From a virus, in the IMG/VR virus record IMGVR_UViG_3300010379_000052, positions 1 through 25,035 of that record: a stretch of DNA of 25,035 nucleotides. The stretch is one strand, 5' to 3'. The notes under the pieces were generated by a model. That model was not told where the DNA came from. It did no database searches and saw nothing but the letters and a program-made list of their open reading frames with translations. This document shows, in pieces, positions 7,680-15,274 of the stretch. Both the position numbers and the translations under genes were made by a program. Every line of letters starts with the position of its first letter. The first letter of the stretch is position 1.

Positions 7680-8201
7680 CTACTGGCTCTTTTTGAAAAC
7701 CGTGGTCAGCTCGATCAGCCAGGTGAGCTTGTTCTGCAATCCGGCAATGGAAAGCTGCCGCGGTCCGCCCGAGAGCCAGGCGTGATACTTGTCCTTCGTA
7801 GCTAATCCGCCCACGTCGATGTACAGGCCGCCGCCGCCGTTCAGCGTGCCCAGGGTGGCCGCATCGAATTTCACCACGCCGCCCTGCGAGTAGTAGTACA
7901 GGCCCCAGTGATTCTGGTGATAGGGGATCTGCAAGAAGCCCGTGGCCAGCGTGATCGAGTTGGAGACATTCGGCGTCTTGATCAGCGCCGTCTCGAACGT
8001 GGTGCTCCAGTAAGTCGGCATTCCGCCGATGGTGGCCACCTGGTACGAGAACCCGGTGAGAGCGCTCGGCTGGTGCGAAACAAAGTCGGTCGAGACGCCG
8101 GCGTGCAGCAGGAATTCGCCGGGAACGCTGGGCGCCGGAGCCTGAGCGCTACAAACGAAAGCGACGGCCAGCAGGCCGATGAGACTCAAGAGTTTCTTCA
8201 T
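7680..8201 (-). CDS. Secreted protein resembling a small outer-membrane beta-barrel
   Basis: 173 residues from ATG 8201 (overlaps the previous TGA as ATGA); a longer in-frame extension upstream is shadow coding. It opens with MKKLLSLIGLLAVAFVCSAQ, a clear Sec signal peptide cleaved after CSA. The mature part shows alternating polar/hydrophobic strands rich in Tyr, Trp, Gly and Thr (HNHWGLYYYSQGG, GGLYIDVGG, KYHAWLSGG, LTWLIELTTVF), the look of an outer-membrane barrel with about 8 strands. The final residue is not the usual aromatic (it ends FKKSQ). Placed between portal and holins, it could modify the host surface (superinfection exclusion) or help outer-membrane lysis. I recognise no named family. 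Confidence 0.7.
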   Translation of the reverse strand: MKKLLSLIGLLAVAFVCSAQAPAPSVPGEFLLHAGVSTDFVSHQPSALTGFSYQVATIGGMPTYWSTTFETALIKTPNVSNSITLATGFLQIPYHQNHWGLYYYSQGGVVKFDAATLGTLNGGGGLYIDVGGLATKDKYHAWLSGGPRQLSIAGLQNKLTWLIELTTVFKKSQ

Positions 8202-8419
8202 ACTTTCTTGTTCGCCATCGCGTCCAGAATTTGCTTCGGCAGGTTGCGGGCGGTGCGCCAGGCGTGCGCGGCCCCTTGCGCGCGCCAGATTTCGCGTTCC
8301 GAATCGGAAGTCGAGCACGTGGTCACGGCGCGAATCTCCTCAGCGGCGATCTGCTTTTGCAGGCGTTGAAAAGGCTCCGAGGCCACCATCTCCTTGAAGC
8401 GCTGCTCCTCACTGCTCAT
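8198..8419 (-). CDS. Small hypothetical phage protein after portal
   Basis: 73 residues from ATG 8419, chosen over upstream starts because GGAGG lies 6-7 bases before it and it overlaps the portal stop by only 11 bases. It is helical and charged (MSSEEQRFKEMVASEPFQRLQKQIAAEEIRAV begins the protein, in two helical runs), with one Cys in TTCSTS. No known domain. Small helical proteins directly after portal genes are often head-tail accessory factors; here that is inference only. Confidence 0.65.
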   Translation of the reverse strand: MSSEEQRFKEMVASEPFQRLQKQIAAEEIRAVTTCSTSDSEREIWRAQGAAHAWRTARNLPKQILDAMANKKV

Positions 8420-10589
8420 GCTGGACCTCCGGATGGGGGCTGAACGGGAAAGGGCCTTCCGCCGCGCGATCGCCAGGGGGCAGCGACGGCAGTCCGCCGA
8501 AGAGGCCATTGGGCATTTGGAGAGGATGGCCGCCTCCCATCAACTGCGCCGCGGCCTGTACGGCTTGCTCCATAACGGCCTGCTGAATCCGTTTCTGCTT
8601 GATCTGGAGCATGTGGTCGCGGTAGTGCAGGACGAGCTTCATCTTTGCGTCCGGTTCGGCGTGCTCCGGATCTTGCTCGGCCCGCTGCAAGTCCTTCATG
8701 TGCCGGGTCATGTGCAGCAGGTCGTTATCCTGCGGGTTGACGTGGATCTCTTCGCCGTGGAGCAGGTTGACCCACTCGGTCTTGGGGTCCACCGGCAGAT
8801 CCGGCGCCGCCGGCTTGGGCACCATCTGATCGAAATTCGGATCGTCCAGGGCGTCGTGGGCTTCCCGCGTCACCTCCCACAGCGCCACGGGGTTGTTGAC
8901 AATCAGGGGGTTCTGCAGGTCGAGCTGGTAGCGCGCGAGCGTCTTCTCTTTTTTGGCCTCGCGGCTGTAAACGCTGTTGGCGAACTGCAATCGGAAGTCG
9001 TACCTTCCGTCGCGGTCGTCGATGGTCAGCATCGACGCTCCGTTGTTGACCTCGAAGAGCCCCTCGGCGTCCTCTTCGGTCACCCGGAAGAAAGTTTCCT
9101 CCGGCGAGAACATGTACTCCAGGCCCCAGAAGTGCGCCAGGACTGCGGCCATGTCTTCGCGCAAGACTTTGTAGTCGAGCGAGATCCGGACGTTGCCCTC
9201 TTCCAATAGCGCCGTGGTCTGCCCCACGGTGCGCGGAGCATTGGGCCGGTCACTCTGCCGCCCCATCTGTAAGTCGCCTTGCCCGGTCAACTTTTCGCCG
9301 TAGGCCAGCACACACTGCTGAATCCAGTCCGCGACCTTCATGTCGGCGGTGATTTTGAGCTGAAAGATGTCCGTCTGCGGATTGTCGAGCGGGATGGCCA
9401 GGCCGGGCTCGATATGGAAAGTGTCGGGATTCATGCCCGACGCCGGCCGGTATCCTAGCGGCGGGCTCATGGCGAGCTGGCCGGCCTCGGCGGCCTGATC
9501 GTGATTCACGCGGAGCTCGTCTTCGAGATCCACCAGCATCTCGGCCATTCCGGGAGACCAGTAAGTGCCGTCCGCCATCATGGCCGACTCGACGAAGGGC
9601 CTTCTGTTTTTCTGCGTAGGGTACAGCTCTTGCAAGTCCTGGCAGCCGATCACCAGGTTGAGGTCGAGGATGTAGCGCACCACGAATTCGCGTTGGCTCA
9701 TCTCGCGCTTTTTGGTGTCCCACTCGGAGGCGTCGGGCATTCCGCCCCTTGGGCCTTTCTTCAAGGGTCTCCAGCGGCCGTACCATTCGAGAACGATCAC
9801 CCACTCGCCGCTCGAAAGCGGGCGGGTGTATTGCAGCCCTTCGGCTTCGTCTTTCTGCAGCTTGATCTCTTCGCCTTCCCAGGCGCGCTGCATTCCTCTT
9901 TGCGCCAGATTGAGGATCTGCTCCCAGTTTTCGGTAATGCCCTGGTAGCGGCCTTCCTTCTCGCCCTTCAACAAGTCGTCGGGCCGCGCTCGGTACCTGC
10001 GGATGTTGAAGCTGAATTCGTGGAGGCTGCGAACTTCCTCGACGGGCACGATGAAATCGTCGGGCCACATCGGGTCGAAATCCGGCCCCTCGTAATCCAC
10101 CACTTCTTCGGGCTCGTAGTTGTTTTTCGGATTCAGGACCTCGAAGGTGTCGCGCTTCCACGGGGCGTAAGCGATGGACCTGCCGAAGATCAGTTTCCGG
10201 CAGATGAACTCACAGAAGCGCTTGGTCAACTTCATAGAGTTGAACACGCGCCAGGTCATATACTTCCCGATCTTCGCGTCCCTCTTATAATCGCTGGCGC
10301 CCACCGGGACAGCTACGATTTCGGCATCGTCGCCAAACAAGCTGTCCATTTCCTTGGCCCATTTCGTGAGGATGTTCCACCTCACGTAGGGCACCGGCAC
10401 ATTCGAGGCGGTCTCTTCCCCTTGAGCCGGATCGTTGACCATGGCTCTCCACCGGCGGTAGTAATCCCGCCAGCGGTTGATTCTACGATTGTGATCGCCG
10501 ATCGCCGCGCGGTAGTCTTGCAGCACGCGATTGCCGATGCGTTGCAGCTCGGCTTTGGGCCACTTCAGTTGGAAATCCTGTTGTTCCAT
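8409..10589 (-). CDS. Portal protein
   Basis: 726 residues, ATG 10589, TGA at 8409, similar in length to P22-type portals. The N-terminus is helical and basic (RRINRWRDYYRRWRAMVND), followed by SNVPVPYVRWNILTKWAKEMDSLFGDD, the usual clip/wing entry of podovirus-like portals. Later landmarks are NHDQAAEAGQLAMSPPLGY, RTVGQTTALLEEGNVRI and DYKVLREDMAAVLAHFWGLE (long stem helices). A Gln/Ala-rich C-terminal helix (RIQQAVMEQAVQAAAQLMGG) fits a barrel. The portal forms the dodecameric DNA entry vertex and docks the terminase encoded two genes upstream. The start codon follows the preceding TAG directly (TAGATG), so translation is coupled. Confidence 0.88.
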   Translation of the reverse strand: MEQQDFQLKWPKAELQRIGNRVLQDYRAAIGDHNRRINRWRDYYRRWRAMVNDPAQGEETASNVPVPYVRWNILTKWAKEMDSLFGDDAEIVAVPVGASDYKRDAKIGKYMTWRVFNSMKLTKRFCEFICRKLIFGRSIAYAPWKRDTFEVLNPKNNYEPEEVVDYEGPDFDPMWPDDFIVPVEEVRSLHEFSFNIRRYRARPDDLLKGEKEGRYQGITENWEQILNLAQRGMQRAWEGEEIKLQKDEAEGLQYTRPLSSGEWVIVLEWYGRWRPLKKGPRGGMPDASEWDTKKREMSQREFVVRYILDLNLVIGCQDLQELYPTQKNRRPFVESAMMADGTYWSPGMAEMLVDLEDELRVNHDQAAEAGQLAMSPPLGYRPASGMNPDTFHIEPGLAIPLDNPQTDIFQLKITADMKVADWIQQCVLAYGEKLTGQGDLQMGRQSDRPNAPRTVGQTTALLEEGNVRISLDYKVLREDMAAVLAHFWGLEYMFSPEETFFRVTEEDAEGLFEVNNGASMLTIDDRDGRYDFRLQFANSVYSREAKKEKTLARYQLDLQNPLIVNNPVALWEVTREAHDALDDPNFDQMVPKPAAPDLPVDPKTEWVNLLHGEEIHVNPQDNDLLHMTRHMKDLQRAEQDPEHAEPDAKMKLVLHYRDHMLQIKQKRIQQAVMEQAVQAAAQLMGGGHPLQMPNGLFGGLPSLPPGDRAAEGPFPFSPHPEVQHEQ

Positions 10590-10820
10590 CTACGCTCCGG
10601 CACCTCGGGCTTTGGTCCGCACTTGGCGCTCGAACGGCGCCAGCAGATGCCGCGCCAGGCGCTCGAAGCGGGCGCAGTCGCCGCAGATCAGGCCCCGCCC
10701 CAGGCAGCAGCTCGCCGGATTGGTGACGGCTTCCTCGTGATGCTCCATCAAGTACTCGAACTGCTCGCGCATGGCGTCGGGCTCGCGGCAGGCCGATTGA
10801 TAGATGGGCTCTCGTTGCAT
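10590..10820 (-). CDS. Small Cys-rich protein between terminase and portal
   Basis: 76 residues, ATG 10820 overlapping the terminase stop by one base (TAATG), TAG immediately followed by the portal ATG. A central cluster (SCCLGRGLICGDCARFERLARHL in part, cysteines at ~44, 45, 52 and 55) could bind one zinc ion together with nearby His. The N-terminal half is helical and acidic (MREQFEYLMEHHEEA), and the C-terminus basic. No family recognised. The tight coupling to both packaging genes suggests a role in packaging or head completion. Confidence 0.7.
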   Translation of the reverse strand: MQREPIYQSACREPDAMREQFEYLMEHHEEAVTNPASCCLGRGLICGDCARFERLARHLLAPFERQVRTKARGAGA

Positions 10821-12553
10821 TAGCGCAGGCGCACCAGGCGTCCTCTGCTCTGTGATTCGACACTCTGGCCGTACTTGCGGACCATGGGCGCCGGCATCGT
10901 CGTCGTTCCCGGCGGTTTCGGCCGCGGCATGCGCAGGATCACGATCAGCACCAGGGCCAGGGCGATCACCAGGTCGTCGTGGCAGCGCTTCTGGGCGCGC
11001 GCCTTCCCATCCGGCCAATAGACGAAGGTCAGCAGCTCGGCCTGGGTCTGCGGGTCGTGGACGATAATCGCCTCCTCGCGGATGGCGTCGTCGAGGTAAG
11101 AGATCAGCAGAGGCCGGGAAGCTCCGCTCGTGGACCAGCCCAGCCGTGTTCCCCGGACCTGCGGGTCCTCGTCGGGGTTCAGGACGTCGTGATAGAGGTA
11201 CGACGCCGGATAGTCGGAATTCAGGACCGCCTCCAGCATGGCGATGCCCCCGCCTCCTGGATTTCTCTCTCCGGCGCACTGGGCGTTGTTGTAGAAGCGC
11301 AGCAGCTTGGCGAGGTAGCGTCCCGATTCGCCGGGCATCTTCCTGGCTCTGGCCACGGCGCACTGCTCGGCGGTGTCGCGGTCGAAAATCTGCGTGGTCC
11401 AGTAATCCGGGTCGGGGCTGCCGCCCTCGGCGGCGTCGATGCCCTGGCTGCAATCCGCCCCCGCGGCGTAGACGCGGCCGCGTTCCGGACGCCGGTACAT
11501 CTTGACGCAGCCCGAATCGTTGGGGATCCACACCAGGCGCTCTTCGTCGCCCACCAGGCGCGTCTCCACCTCCCCCGTCATGGCGTTGCGCTGCACGGGC
11601 ATGCGCATGATGTGGGGCACGCTGAACCGATTCCGCGAGCTGGCGGTGAAAGCCTCTTCGGGGCTGCACGGATGCTCCCGGCGCATCTTCTGGCGGTCGT
11701 TGTTGCAGTCGTTGCGCAGGGTGTAGAGGTACCAGTGCATCTGCTCCGGGCGTAAACCCAAGCGCTCGTAGGTGTCCCGGTCCTCCCTCGAGAGCTGGTG
11801 CATGAACTGCTCGAGAGAAATCACCAGCGGCATGCGGTTGCCGGGGTGTTCCTGCCAGGCCATGAAGAGGAAGATCCAGTCGGATCGGCCCGCCTGGGCT
11901 TCGGTGCACATGGCATGGAACTCGTCGCCTACCGTCGCCGCGGTGCCTTCGATCACCACGCACGTCTCCGGGAGCTTCGGGACTGCCGACATCACCGCCG
12001 TGCGGATCTCGGCCGAATTCTGGTAGTAGGGGAATTCGGAGAAGTGCACGTTGGTGAAGCGCTCGCTGCGGCCGTAAGTCACGCTGCCGGCGGTGTGGCA
12101 GACGATCTCGGAATGGTTGGCGTACTGCAAGCGGTCGGAGAGCGGCGTGTGCAAGGGCAGGCCCCGCGAATCGATCAGTTGCGGCAGGGTGATGACGCCT
12201 CCAAAGGGCTGGTAGCGCAGGTGGAAGCGCTTGTACATGTTGAACAGCGTGCGGGTCGAGTCCTCCTGGTGGCCCAGGACCAGGGATCTTACTCCTGGGT
12301 TGGCGATGGTGTCGTGAAAGAACTCCGCGGCCGTTCCGGTCGAGGCCTGCACGCGGCGGGATTTCAAATACAGGATGCGGACGGGGAGCTGCAGCTCTCT
12401 TTGCCTCTGAATGGCTTCGTCTAATTTGACCTGGCCCGGGCCCAGGATCATGGGCACTTCGCCCAGGCGCTTGTCTTCCGCCTCAACCAGGAGGGATTCG
12501 CGGCAGAAGGTGGCGTGATCCTCGAAGCCGTGGGCGATTTGGTCCGCGGTCAT
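10820..12553 (-). CDS. terL: Terminase large subunit
   Basis: 577 residues, ATG 12553, TAA. The ATPase part has a deviant Walker A (KSRRVQASTGT, 64-74), a Walker B with Glu in NVHFSEF (168-174), and a coupling motif VIEGTAA (200-206). The middle carries the REHPCSPEEAF element typical of large terminases (~292-302). The RNase-H-like nuclease shows Asp367 in AAGADCSQGID, Glu429 in GERNPG and the paired Asp526/527 in HDDLVIALAL. It cuts concatemeric DNA and pumps it through the portal. Walker A having Arg-Ser/Arg-Arg instead of the classic GxxxxGK(T/S) is normal for this family. Start overlaps the sigma-factor stop (ATGA). Confidence 0.92.
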   Translation of the reverse strand: MTADQIAHGFEDHATFCRESLLVEAEDKRLGEVPMILGPGQVKLDEAIQRQRELQLPVRILYLKSRRVQASTGTAAEFFHDTIANPGVRSLVLGHQEDSTRTLFNMYKRFHLRYQPFGGVITLPQLIDSRGLPLHTPLSDRLQYANHSEIVCHTAGSVTYGRSERFTNVHFSEFPYYQNSAEIRTAVMSAVPKLPETCVVIEGTAATVGDEFHAMCTEAQAGRSDWIFLFMAWQEHPGNRMPLVISLEQFMHQLSREDRDTYERLGLRPEQMHWYLYTLRNDCNNDRQKMRREHPCSPEEAFTASSRNRFSVPHIMRMPVQRNAMTGEVETRLVGDEERLVWIPNDSGCVKMYRRPERGRVYAAGADCSQGIDAAEGGSPDPDYWTTQIFDRDTAEQCAVARARKMPGESGRYLAKLLRFYNNAQCAGERNPGGGGIAMLEAVLNSDYPASYLYHDVLNPDEDPQVRGTRLGWSTSGASRPLLISYLDDAIREEAIIVHDPQTQAELLTFVYWPDGKARAQKRCHDDLVIALALVLIVILRMPRPKPPGTTTMPAPMVRKYGQSVESQSRGRLVRLR

Positions 12554-13248
12554 GCCGCCCTTTGAAATTCGTGACTCAGCCGGTTCTTGGCCAGCGCCAG
12601 CTTCTTCCGCGCCCAGTGCACGGATCTACCGCACTCCTCGGCCGTCTCTTGCAAGGGTCGGCCTGCCAAGGCTGCCAGGATGACTTGCTGCTGATCCTCG
12701 GGGAGCAATCGGTGGATGGCTTGCTGCAACCGGCGGAGCTGCTCGCGCGAGCCGGCCAGCGCGTCGGGAAGGGGCGAAATATCGACCGGAACGCGCTCCG
12801 GGTAGACCTGATCCTCTTCTCCGTCCTTCGAGATGGGCGTACAGGCGTCAATTGAGAGCATGCACTGATCCCGGTATTGCCCTCGGCGGTGGGCGTCGAT
12901 GATCGCCCCCCGTATCCGCCGTAAGGCATAGCGCGGGAAGTCTTCCATCGGCGCCGCCGGGGCGAATCGGTGGATCGCCTGCATCAATCCCACGCAGCCG
13001 TAGCCCACGAAATCCTCGATCAGTAAGTGCGAGACGAAGCCGTTTTGCCCGTGCCGCGAGTACTTACGCCACATCGCCCTGGCGAGCTTCTGGACCAAGG
13101 GAAGGTTTGCTTCGGCGAGCTGGGCCGCTCTGTTTCGGGCTTTGGCTTGCCGCCGGCGCCGCAGCTCGCAGGCCATGAGCTGCGCGTTTCCTCGCAGGTC
13201 CGCGAGGTAAGCGCTCCATTGTTGCGTGCTGAGGCGGATGACGGACAT
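12550..13248 (-). CDS. Phage-encoded sigma-70 family factor (FliA/SigF-like)
   Basis: 232 residues from ATG 13248, which overlaps the upstream TGA (ATGA); longer in-frame starts lie inside the upstream gene. Region 2 is clear: ANLPLVQKLAR (~47-57), IEDFVGYGCVGLMQAIHRF (~77-95, the core-binding and -10 helix) and YALRRIRGAIIDAHRR (~107-122). A degenerate region 3 linker (~125-165) follows. Region 4 spans ~172-228, with LPEDQQQVILAALAG and the HTH TAEECGRSVHWARKKLALAK. This is the sigma-28/SigF type without region 1. Sitting between the probable terS and terL, it probably directs host RNA polymerase to late promoters. Its promoters are not identifiable here. Confidence 0.85.
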   Translation of the reverse strand: MSVIRLSTQQWSAYLADLRGNAQLMACELRRRRQAKARNRAAQLAEANLPLVQKLARAMWRKYSRHGQNGFVSHLLIEDFVGYGCVGLMQAIHRFAPAAPMEDFPRYALRRIRGAIIDAHRRGQYRDQCMLSIDACTPISKDGEEDQVYPERVPVDISPLPDALAGSREQLRRLQQAIHRLLPEDQQQVILAALAGRPLQETAEECGRSVHWARKKLALAKNRLSHEFQRAA

Positions 13249-13646
13249 CAGGGTATCGGCGTGTAGCCCGCCTCGAAGGCCTTTGCCGGGCTGAAGGACT
13301 GGTAGCCGTCCTCGTAGCAGACGAAGTACCCGCCGGGGTACGGCTTGTGCCTCAGCAGATACTCCGTTCCCACGCGGAAGCATTTCACCTTCTGCTCTTC
13401 AGGGATGAGGACGGCCCCGCCGCCGCCGCCAGTCACGGGGTGCACGCGCTTGATCTTCAGCGCCCACACCTCCTTGTGGCAGCGGTAGCGGGGTAGGAGC
13501 GTCCACGGTTGCTCGGTTTCGATGGGCTGGGGCTTGGGAGGGGCTTTGGGATAGAGCTTCTTACAGGCGATGGTTGCAACGATGATGATGATGAATGCCA
13601 GCCCGAAGCAACCCAAGCCGGCGTCGAGCAGCAGTGTTTCCGTCAT
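13248..13646 (-). CDS. Single-pass membrane protein, unknown
   Basis: 132 residues from ATG 13646, overlapping the previous TGA by ATGA; an earlier in-frame ATG at 13700 lies inside the upstream zinc gene and is not favoured. A strong membrane span at ~12-28 (CFGLAFIIIIVATIACK) is followed by a basic KKLYPKAPPKPQP stalk, then a ~95-residue soluble domain with four Cys/His-containing strands and a GGGGG loop. The orientation is probably N-out, with the globular domain inside. No family recognised. Its TGA overlaps the sigma-factor start, so the two are co-translated. Confidence 0.68.
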   Translation of the reverse strand: MTETLLLDAGLGCFGLAFIIIIVATIACKKLYPKAPPKPQPIETEQPWTLLPRYRCHKEVWALKIKRVHPVTGGGGGAVLIPEEQKVKCFRVGTEYLLRHKPYPGGYFVCYEDGYQSFSPAKAFEAGYTPIP

Positions 13647-13819
13647 TCTCCGCCCCCGTGCGCCAGGTTGAAGCAGCTCCGGCAGATGGCGAGCCCGCAT
13701 AGCTCACCAACGGCTGGGCCACCTTCGCAGAAATCGCAGTCTGCCGGGTACACCAGCGGCGCCAGGTAGTGATCCTGTTCCCGTGGATGGCGTCGGCCGC
13801 AGAGAGTGCAGGGTTTCAT
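13643..13819 (-). CDS. Small zinc-ribbon protein (58 residues)
   Basis: ATG 13819 overlaps the stop of the small-terminase gene (ATGA), and its own TGA overlaps the next ATG. The product starts MKPCTLCGRRHPREQDHY and carries CTLC (4-7), CDFC (~28-31), a single Cys at ~41 and CRSC (~46-49), with several His: probably two zinc sites. The last residues are NLAHGGGE. It is too short for many ORF callers, but the double coupling and the dense CxxC pattern support it. Role unknown. Confidence 0.78.
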   Translation of the reverse strand: MKPCTLCGRRHPREQDHYLAPLVYPADCDFCEGGPAVGELCGLAICRSCFNLAHGGGE

Positions 13820-14223
13820 TTCTTGCCTCGCGCTTCGTACATTTTTTGGAAAGCCTCCCAGGTCATGTGGATCTCGTCGGTGGCTTCAGGCTCTTCGGTG
13901 CCTTGCGCCATCTCCGCTAAGTCGCCGAATCGTTCTACCGCTCGCAACCTGATGAAATGATCCACGTCACTTTTCTTCTTCGCCCCCAGTGCCTTTTCCA
14001 CGGCCGCTATGGCTTTTGTCGCCAGCTTTTCCAGCTTCTTGCGGTGGGGCCGCATCGCCTCGGTGATCAGAAATTGCGTCTCGGGCTCGGCCGCCAAGCG
14101 CTCGACATGGCGCTTCGAGCAGCCGGCCTCTTTGGCGATGGTTTTGGTCCTTTTGCCCGCCACCAGGCCCATGGCGACGGCTCGGCGTTTACTTTCCTTC
14201 TCCGCTTTGGTTCCACTGGGCAT
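13816..14223 (-). CDS. terS: Probable terminase small subunit
   Basis: 135 residues from ATG 14223 (a GTG at 14442 in the same frame would add a shadow-coded Arg/Ser-rich extension and is rejected). The N-terminal HTH spans ~15-45 (RRAVAMGLVAGKRTKTIAKEAGCSKRHVERLA in two runs), typical of TerS DNA-recognition domains. A helical middle (RPHRKKLEKLATKAIAAVEKAL) fits the oligomerisation core. An acidic-to-aromatic C-terminus (ATDEIHMTWEAFQKMYEARGKK in parts) fits a portal/TerL contact. Located upstream of terL with two small genes and the sigma gene between. Only a weak GGGGGT ribosome binding site is visible, so coupling to the overlapping upstream gene is likely. Confidence 0.68.
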   Translation of the reverse strand: MPSGTKAEKESKRRAVAMGLVAGKRTKTIAKEAGCSKRHVERLAAEPETQFLITEAMRPHRKKLEKLATKAIAAVEKALGAKKKSDVDHFIRLRAVERFGDLAEMAQGTEEPEATDEIHMTWEAFQKMYEARGKK

Positions 14224-14446
14224 CGTGAGGACCCCCGTGGGCTCCTTTCGCCCGGTTATCCGGGACGGGGCAGCCCGCCGGGCAGAAGAGCGCTTGGCAG
14301 CAGAGGCAGCAGTGGGGCTGCTTTTTCTCCGCGGCCTTGGCGTGCGGACACCAGTTCGCGTGCGGGACTTTCCCTCCGCGGGAGAAGACGCAGCCTTCGC
14401 AAACGCCGGGTCCAAGTCGGAAGGGTCTCGATACGATGTCACTCAC
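14189..14446 (-). CDS. Cys-rich zinc-binding protein
   Basis: 85 residues, GTG 14446 overlapping the preceding TGA. Cysteines lie in CEGC (~16-19), WCPH (~32-35), HCCLCC (~45-50) and FCPAGCP (~54-60), enough for two zinc sites. The C-terminal ~25 residues are low-complexity and overlap the terS-like gene by 35 bases in another frame. GAAGGCGGC immediately precedes the start. Function unknown; it is one of several small zinc proteins in this operon. Confidence 0.68.
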   Translation of the reverse strand: MSDIVSRPFRLGPGVCEGCVFSRGGKVPHANWCPHAKAAEKKQPHCCLCCQALFCPAGCPVPDNRAKGAHGGPHDAQWNQSGEGK

Positions 14447-14724
14447 GCCGCCTTCTTTCCGAACAAGCCCAGGCAGCGGCTCATGACGCGCCCGAATAAG
14501 GATTGCGTGGTGCGCGGGTTCTCTTGGCGCTCGAAGTACGCCGGGCGGGTCAGGATGCTGGTGGCTTCTCCGGCGGCCCGCTTGCTGCGCGCCTCATGCC
14601 TCACCGCGTGGATCAGACGGGCGAAGCGCCGCGCCTGGATCATGGGATCGTAGCCTTCGAGCGGATCGGAGGCGAGATTGGAGCCCGAGCGAAAACGCCG
14701 ATGTTTACCGGCGAGGGTGTACAT
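14443..14724 (-). CDS. Small basic hypothetical protein
   Basis: 93 residues from ATG 14724, which lies one base after the previous TAG. It is strongly basic, with MYTLAGKHRRFRSGSN at the start, ARRFARLIHAVRHEARSKRAAG in the middle and LGLFGKKAA at the end. No Cys cluster, membrane span or known domain. Second gene of the leftward operon; a nucleic-acid-binding role is possible from charge alone. Confidence 0.6.
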   Translation of the reverse strand: MYTLAGKHRRFRSGSNLASDPLEGYDPMIQARRFARLIHAVRHEARSKRAAGEATSILTRPAYFERQENPRTTQSLFGRVMSRCLGLFGKKAA

Positions 14725-14725
14725 G

Positions 14726-15193
14726 CTACGCCGCCTTCGGAGGCGCCACGGGTTTGAGGGCCACAATCGTGAAAGTCCGGTAGCCGGATCTCTCTTCGTG
14801 GATCAGGCCCGCCTGGGCGCTCTTGGGGACGTACTTGTCGATGGCCGCGCCGAAGGGGATCTCCAGCAGGGCGATCAATCCGTCCATGGTGAGGGCTTTC
14901 TTCAGCAGACCGAAGATTTTCTTTTTGTCGACGACGGTCCGCTCGTTGCGCTTGGGGGAGAGCTGGACTTCGTACTCGTTGCCCCGCCCGGTGCAGGGTT
15001 TTTCCGCATCGAAGTCTGAGAAGTGGAGGTCGAGCTTCTCTTTCAGAACCTTGTAGCGGGCTTCCAGAGGCTTGGTTAACTGTAGTTGGCGGTCGATCTC
15101 CCCCAGTTCGTCAATATCGAGGGCCAGCGGGTTGGGCATGGAGACCACCCGCGAACTGGGGGCTTTGGATAAGGTACTGCTTGGCTGGGTCAC
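14726..15193 (-). CDS. First gene of the leftward operon, hypothetical
   Basis: 155 residues from GTG 15193, ending in TAG. An alternative ATG at 15140 (MPNPLALDIDELGEIDRQL) gives 137 residues and may be the real start, since neither start has a convincing ribosome binding site. The sequence begins with a helical stretch (LTKPLEARYKVLKEKLDLHF) followed by a beta-type core (NEYEVQLSPKRNERTVVDKKKIFGLL) and a C-terminal strand (RSGYRTFTIVALKPVAPPKAA). It resembles small phage accessory proteins found beside recombination or early genes, but I recognise no named family. It lies divergent from the LuxR-type gene. Confidence 0.68.
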   Translation of the reverse strand: MTQPSSTLSKAPSSRVVSMPNPLALDIDELGEIDRQLQLTKPLEARYKVLKEKLDLHFSDFDAEKPCTGRGNEYEVQLSPKRNERTVVDKKKIFGLLKKALTMDGLIALLEIPFGAAIDKYVPKSAQAGLIHEERSGYRTFTIVALKPVAPPKAA

Positions 15194-15239
15194 AGTACGA
15201 ATTTAAGGCTAAACCGTCTCTTTTTCGATCCGGCAAAGC

Positions 15240-15258
15240 GTACCATCGGAAGTGGTAC
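15240..15258. promoter_or_regulatory. Dyad in the divergent intergenic region
   Basis: The 81 bases 15194-15274 separate the leftward operon from the LuxR-type gene. GTACCA (15240-15245) and TGGTAC (15253-15258) form a perfect 6-bp dyad with a 7-base spacer, sited where an operator for either divergent promoter would be. No near-consensus -35/-10 pair is seen on either strand. The half-sites TGGTACC and CGTACCA occur again in a second dyad at 16508-16538. Confidence 0.5.
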
Positions 15259-15274
15259 CAACGGACTGATTTTT

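Noticed and set aside
9501-10823. 440-codon plus-strand open frame over the portal gene
   Set aside because: Antisense shadow of the portal; no start signal and no recognisable motif.
10590-11963. Long minus frame reading through the small Cys-rich gene into terminase sequence
   Set aside because: Only its last 76 codons (10590-10820) are coupled and plausible; the rest is an alternative frame of terL.
2773-15193. Genome-wide TAG reassignment to an amino acid
   Set aside because: TAG is the natural terminator of genes ending at 7230, 7680, 10590, 14726 and 15475, several with the next start immediately behind it.
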